Part shown: positions 60,692 to 64,000 of the stretch, in pieces | Layout of the letters: each line of letters starts with the position of its first letter | Position numbering within the stretch: the first letter of the stretch is position 1 | Assembly: GCF_017873765.1 (NCBI RefSeq) | Contig: NZ_JAGGKP010000002.1 | Span: 62,001 to 126,000, forward strand | Source of the DNA: Paenibacillus sediminis | GTDB lineage: Bacteria > Bacillota > Bacilli > Paenibacillales > Paenibacillaceae | Reading direction: 5' to 3' | Length of the DNA stretch: 64,000 nucleotides | Made by a program: the position numbers and the translations under genes | The notes under the pieces: generated by a model | Seen by the model: only the letters and a program-made list of their open reading frames with translations | What the model was told of the DNA's origin: nothing | Databases searched by the model: none

Positions 60692-62682
60692 CTGTGCCAA
60701 CACCTTTCAGCAATTTGGAGTACACCTACAAAAATAAGACCAATGATTAATCCGAGCCCCATACCTAGGAAGTCTCGAATGATGGATAGAATAACAGGTG
60801 TATGAATATGTGCAAATGTATCCACCATAGAGAGCTGACCGATAGCACCGATAATGAGCACAATAATCGCACGGCGATATTTCAAGGCGACGAACACGCC
60901 TGCCACAAAGAGCGGATGCCCCATCAAAAATTCCTTGGTCCGCGGTCTAACATGGAATGTATTTTCCAAGAAAGAACGGAACGACATTTCTAACGGGGAT
61001 ACGGTTCCGTTATTACCGGTACGAGACAGATAATATAATCCAATAACCCCGATCACTGCAACTGCGATCACCCAAAGTACGGTAATTGGCATACGCAATA
61101 CTTTGCGAATTTCAGAAGTAACCGATTTTCCTCTGTATAAAAAGATATATAACGCGACAAGCCCAATCGGAGCCGCATGCAGCAAACTTACCCCGCGGAA
61201 CTGATCGAGTCTTAATTGATAAGTAACATTGTTGAGTAAAGCAATGACATATGGTACGGCCATGAGTGATGTGAGTGAAGTGGTTATGAATAACACCACT
61301 GCGTGAGCAAGCCGTTTGCCTGCAGGCAAATTAGGGCTTCGTTCGCTTACTTTTCTCACTTTGCGTACCGCCAGCACCATCGCAATCGTCGGTCCGCTAA
61401 TGGCTACGAACAGCGCCAGCGCTTGTTCAAATACATGTGAGCTGAGTAAGAACAATCCGCTACTACCGACAAGACCTAGCACAAAAGCAATAAGTGTAAT
61501 TCCTGGAATGAAATACGAAATACATAATGCTACAAAAGCAACTCCTGCGCCAGCTACAATCAGTTTCAAGTATCGCTGCCATGAAGAATCGACAACCTTG
61601 AACGGCTCAGCTTGTCCAAGCTCAAATCCATTTTGCTTGATTCGATCGATTGACGCCCCTGGTTCATCTAAGCTTTTGATCAAATTATCGAGCGGATTAG
61701 AAATCTCAGCCTTCGTTAGATCACGAGTTGGCCCCGCATTGAGATACAGCATTCGAATGTTACGGTCTTTCGTAGCTAAGGCGAAACGATCTGCAATCGT
61801 GTCCACATCAAGACTCGCGTCTGCATCACTTAATGAATACAGGCGAACGACATTGTAATGAGTCAAATAAGCAAGCTTATTAAATCCAAGTTGCGGTTTT
61901 TTCAAATTTTCAATAGCAGCAATGCCAATACCGTGCTTATTCAGCACTTCAGCAAACGCAGCCAAGCTGTTCATCTTCGCATTATCATTGTAACCTTTAA
62001 CGGAATCCCCATCAAACAAGATGCGCTTAACACCCATAGCCTCATATTTGTCAAACAACTTCTCCATCGCTGCTTGATTATACGGAATCGTATCTGCTAA
62101 ACGAGGCAGAATGATAAATCCTTTGTCATGCAGCATTTGCATCGTTATTGGATCGGGCTGCATGGGCTTAAGCATTGCATCCTCTGGAGACGTCTTCAGA
62201 AGAAGGCCCGCTTGTCCATGGAAAGTCCACGGAGATACTTCAATGCCAAGCGATGTAAAAGTCTCAGTTATGATTGGCGATAGAGTTCTCTCATATTCTT
62301 TATTTGTAAAAAGAATGTAGGTGAAGTTCTCATTTACCGGAAGGACGCTTTGCGTTAAGTTCGCAACATCCTTAGAACTGTATATCATAATGCGCCGCGA
62401 CTTTTGGAGTTCATCCAGCGTACTATCATAAAGCGCCATTGTTGAGACGCCGGCCTGTTTTAATTTATCAAGCTGCTCATTAATAAAATCTGCAGGTTTC
62501 GGCTGAAAATCTGCAATGTCGACCAAATCACGATAATCAAATACGATTTCTACCTTTTTCGATGACGATTCTGTCTTCATGCGATCATAAATTACAGGCA
62601 GAGCCGCAATGATCCCGATCACAACGATTACCCACAACCATTTGCGGGAAGCCTTATTCCAATGCTGCCACTTCTGAATCAC
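60664..62682 (-). CDS. DUF5693-type multi-spanning membrane protein
   Basis: 672 residues, no assigned activity. One N-terminal membrane helix (WLWVIVVIGIIAALPVIY) is followed by a large soluble part (about 40-355) resembling a TIM-barrel or deacetylase-like fold (AGVSTMALYDSTLDEL, LFDGDSVKGYN, RMLYLNAGPTRDL), then eight or more C-terminal helices (about 370-650). The start is GTG 62682 after GAGGAGG. Overlap with csaB implies coupled translation, so a step in making or exporting the pyruvylated polymer is a fair inference. It may also be a flippase or polymerase; no motif decides. Confidence 0.8.
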   Translation of the reverse strand: MIQKWQHWNKASRKWLWVIVVIGIIAALPVIYDRMKTESSSKKVEIVFDYRDLVDIADFQPKPADFINEQLDKLKQAGVSTMALYDSTLDELQKSRRIMIYSSKDVANLTQSVLPVNENFTYILFTNKEYERTLSPIITETFTSLGIEVSPWTFHGQAGLLLKTSPEDAMLKPMQPDPITMQMLHDKGFIILPRLADTIPYNQAAMEKLFDKYEAMGVKRILFDGDSVKGYNDNAKMNSLAAFAEVLNKHGIGIAAIENLKKPQLGFNKLAYLTHYNVVRLYSLSDADASLDVDTIADRFALATKDRNIRMLYLNAGPTRDLTKAEISNPLDNLIKSLDEPGASIDRIKQNGFELGQAEPFKVVDSSWQRYLKLIVAGAGVAFVALCISYFIPGITLIAFVLGLVGSSGLFLLSSHVFEQALALFVAISGPTIAMVLAVRKVRKVSERSPNLPAGKRLAHAVVLFITTSLTSLMAVPYVIALLNNVTYQLRLDQFRGVSLLHAAPIGLVALYIFLYRGKSVTSEIRKVLRMPITVLWVIAVAVIGVIGLYYLSRTGNNGTVSPLEMSFRSFLENTFHVRPRTKEFLMGHPLFVAGVFVALKYRRAIIVLIIGAIGQLSMVDTFAHIHTPVILSIIRDFLGMGLGLIIGLIFVGVLQIAERCWHRWSPRLLKP

Positions 62683-62711
62683 TAAAGTACCTCCTCATAA
62701 TAAATTCTGAA

Positions 62712-62744
62712 ACCCCTTCGGAAATGTTCACCGCCCGAAGAGGT
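62712..62744 (-). terminator. Possible terminator of the phosphohexomutase gene
   Basis: Minus strand ACCTCTTCGG pairs with CCGAAGGGGT (one G-U) around a 13-base loop and is followed by TTTCAGAATTTATT, an impure T run. Confidence 0.45.
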
Positions 62745-62779
62745 CACAGAACGAAAACTTATCTATGAACATTAATCTG

Positions 62780-64000
62780 CTAAGCATCCACGCGTCCCAT
62801 GACTTCAGTTACTAGACGACTTAAAGTATTAGATGCTTCTTCCTCCGAATCAGCGCGAACCGCAAAATACACTTTTATTTTCGGTTCGGTACCTGATGGA
62901 CGTAAGCAGAACCATGATCCATCGGCTAGTATAAATTTAAGCACATTTTCCTTAGGAAGCCCATCCATTCCAAGCGAGTAATCGAGCACCTGCTCTACTT
63001 CGATTTGTGCCACCTGCTTAGGTGGTTGCTCGCGCCAATCGGACATCATCGCTTGAATGCGCTCTACCCCGTCTTTCCCTTTGAAAGTACGAGATTCTAA
63101 ATGTTCTTTGAAAAACCCAAACTCCGTATATAGCTCTTGCAGCACATCGTACAGCGTCTTGCCTTGCTGTTTGTAATATGCTGCCGCTTCACAAATGAGC
63201 ATCGACGCGAGTACTGCATCTTTATCTCTTGCATAATTGCCTGCAAGATATCCATAGCTTTCCTCATAACCGAATAAATAAGTATACTCGCCCGAATTTT
63301 CAAATTGCGTCATTTTCTCACCGATATATTTGAAGCCCGTCAACGTATTCATGACCGCCGCTCCAAAATGTTCGGCGATGACAGCGCCCATCTCGCTGGT
63401 GACAATCGTTTTGACAACTGCGCCATTATTAGGAAACTGACCAGAAGCTTTAAGCTGACTAAGCAAGTAGTAGACCATAATCGCTCCGGATTGGTTACCG
63501 CTTAAGACAACATACTCGCCATCATTATTTTTCACGGCAGCGCCCATCCGATCGGCGTCAGGATCTGTACCAATAAGAATATCGGCATCTATCTGCTCGC
63601 CGAGCTTGATCGCCATTGTAAAAGCTTCGCGTTCTTCCGGATTTGGTGATTTTACAGTGGAGAAGTTCGCATCAGGCTGCTCCTGCTCAGGCACAACAGT
63701 CACCTTAGTGAATCCGATTTTCTCAAGAACTTGGCGAACTGGAATATTCCCAGTACCATGAAGAGGTGTATATACAATTTTCAATTCGCTGCCCGCTCCA
63801 GACTGAATAAGCTCACGGTTCACACTTACACTTGCCACCGTATTCACAAAGGCTTCATCTTCTTCTTGGCCAAGCCATACGAGCAGACCTTTCGCTTCAG
63901 CTTCCTCGCGTGACAATTTCCGTACAGCGGAGAAGGAGCGTACTTCCCCAATGTAGCGGATTACCTGCTCAGCTTCATCCGGGACGAGCTGTCCGCCTTC
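62780..64000 (-). CDS. Alpha-phosphoglucomutase/phosphomannomutase, 5' end cut by the window edge
   Basis: About 406 C-terminal residues are present; the frame continues past 64000 in a C-terminal fragment beginning EGGQLVPDEAEQVIRYIGEV. Interconverts hexose 6- and 1-phosphates. The metal-binding loop GTDPDADRMG and the sugar loop GYEESYGYL are visible, as is the phosphate-binding LRPSGTEPKIKVYF near the end. The catalytic phosphoserine region lies outside. Glucose-1-phosphate is the substrate of the cytidylyltransferase at 17500, so it could feed that island as well as wall polymers (inference). Confidence 0.9.
   Translation of the reverse strand, partial: EGGQLVPDEAEQVIRYIGEVRSFSAVRKLSREEAEAKGLLVWLGQEEDEAFVNTVASVSVNRELIQSGAGSELKIVYTPLHGTGNIPVRQVLEKIGFTKVTVVPEQEQPDANFSTVKSPNPEEREAFTMAIKLGEQIDADILIGTDPDADRMGAAVKNNDGEYVVLSGNQSGAIMVYYLLSQLKASGQFPNNGAVVKTIVTSEMGAVIAEHFGAAVMNTLTGFKYIGEKMTQFENSGEYTYLFGYEESYGYLAGNYARDKDAVLASMLICEAAAYYKQQGKTLYDVLQELYTEFGFFKEHLESRTFKGKDGVERIQAMMSDWREQPPKQVAQIEVEQVLDYSLGMDGLPKENVLKFILADGSWFCLRPSGTEPKIKVYFAVRADSEEEASNTLSRLVTEVMGRVDA

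Overview
The window looks like a chromosome segment of a Gram-positive, motile, spore-forming member of Bacillales, most likely a Paenibacillus relative. Evidence: an alpha/beta-type small acid-soluble spore protein, the DegS-DegU pair, FliW-CsrA control of flagellin, and a secondary-cell-wall-polymer/S-layer system (SLH proteins plus CsaB). Nearly every gene lies on the minus strand; the only convincing plus-strand gene is a glycosyltransferase at 20150-22081. No rRNA, tRNA, CRISPR array, transposase or integrase was seen.

Layout from left to right. 1-6295: arginine operon argC-J-B-D-F with argG running off the left edge, preceded by a promoter overlapped by ARG-box-like palindromes. 6456-12262: YitT-family membrane protein, prfB (with its programmed +1 frameshift), secA, hpf and a cold shock gene. 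12455-22081: a sugar island with a CDP-glucose pathway (cytidylyltransferase, 4,6-dehydratase), a C-methyltransferase, a 3,5-epimerase-like protein, a reductase/epimerase, two hexapeptide acyltransferases and two glycosyltransferases. 22167-32347: late flagellar genes fliT, fliS, flaG, fliD, a glycosyltransferase, flagellin, csrA, fliW, yviE, flgL, flgK, flgN, flgM, yvyF. 32456-37756: comFC, comFA, a small membrane protein, degU, degS. 37786-57404: large secreted and surface proteins (phosphodiester-glycosidase-like protein, three SLH proteins including the probable S-layer subunit, an 835-residue exported protein), with metK and a spore protein between them. 57561-62682: tagO, tagA, csaB and a DUF5693-type membrane protein. 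The right edge cuts a phosphoglucomutase/phosphomannomutase gene.

The backbone order degS-degU-comFA-comFC-yvyF-flgM-flgN-flgK-flgL-yviE-fliW-csrA-flagellin-fliD-fliS-fliT-hpf-secA-prfB is that of Bacillus subtilis. Two blocks interrupt it: the sugar island between fliT and csp/hpf, and the surface-protein block between degS and tagO. The sugar operon is headed by a sequence fitting the flagellar sigma-D promoter (TAAA, 15 bases, GTCGATAA), and sigma-D-type promoters of the same form stand before flagellin, fliD and flgM. The best reading is a flagellin glycosylation system, co-expressed with the filament, that makes a CDP-activated C-methyl 6-deoxyhexose and probably acylates it. Further glycosyltransferases sit divergently at the island edge and between flagellin and its cap. 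The chemistry and target are inference.

The right third reads as an S-layer assembly locus. TagO and TagA start the wall polymer, CsaB pyruvylates it, and SLH proteins bind it. Regulatory details visible in the bases include a CsrA-type hairpin in the flagellin leader, a sigma-D -10 box forming one arm of a terminator before flgM, a terminator-like hairpin between promoter and gene at metK, and two in-frame ribosome binding sites on the S-layer gene.
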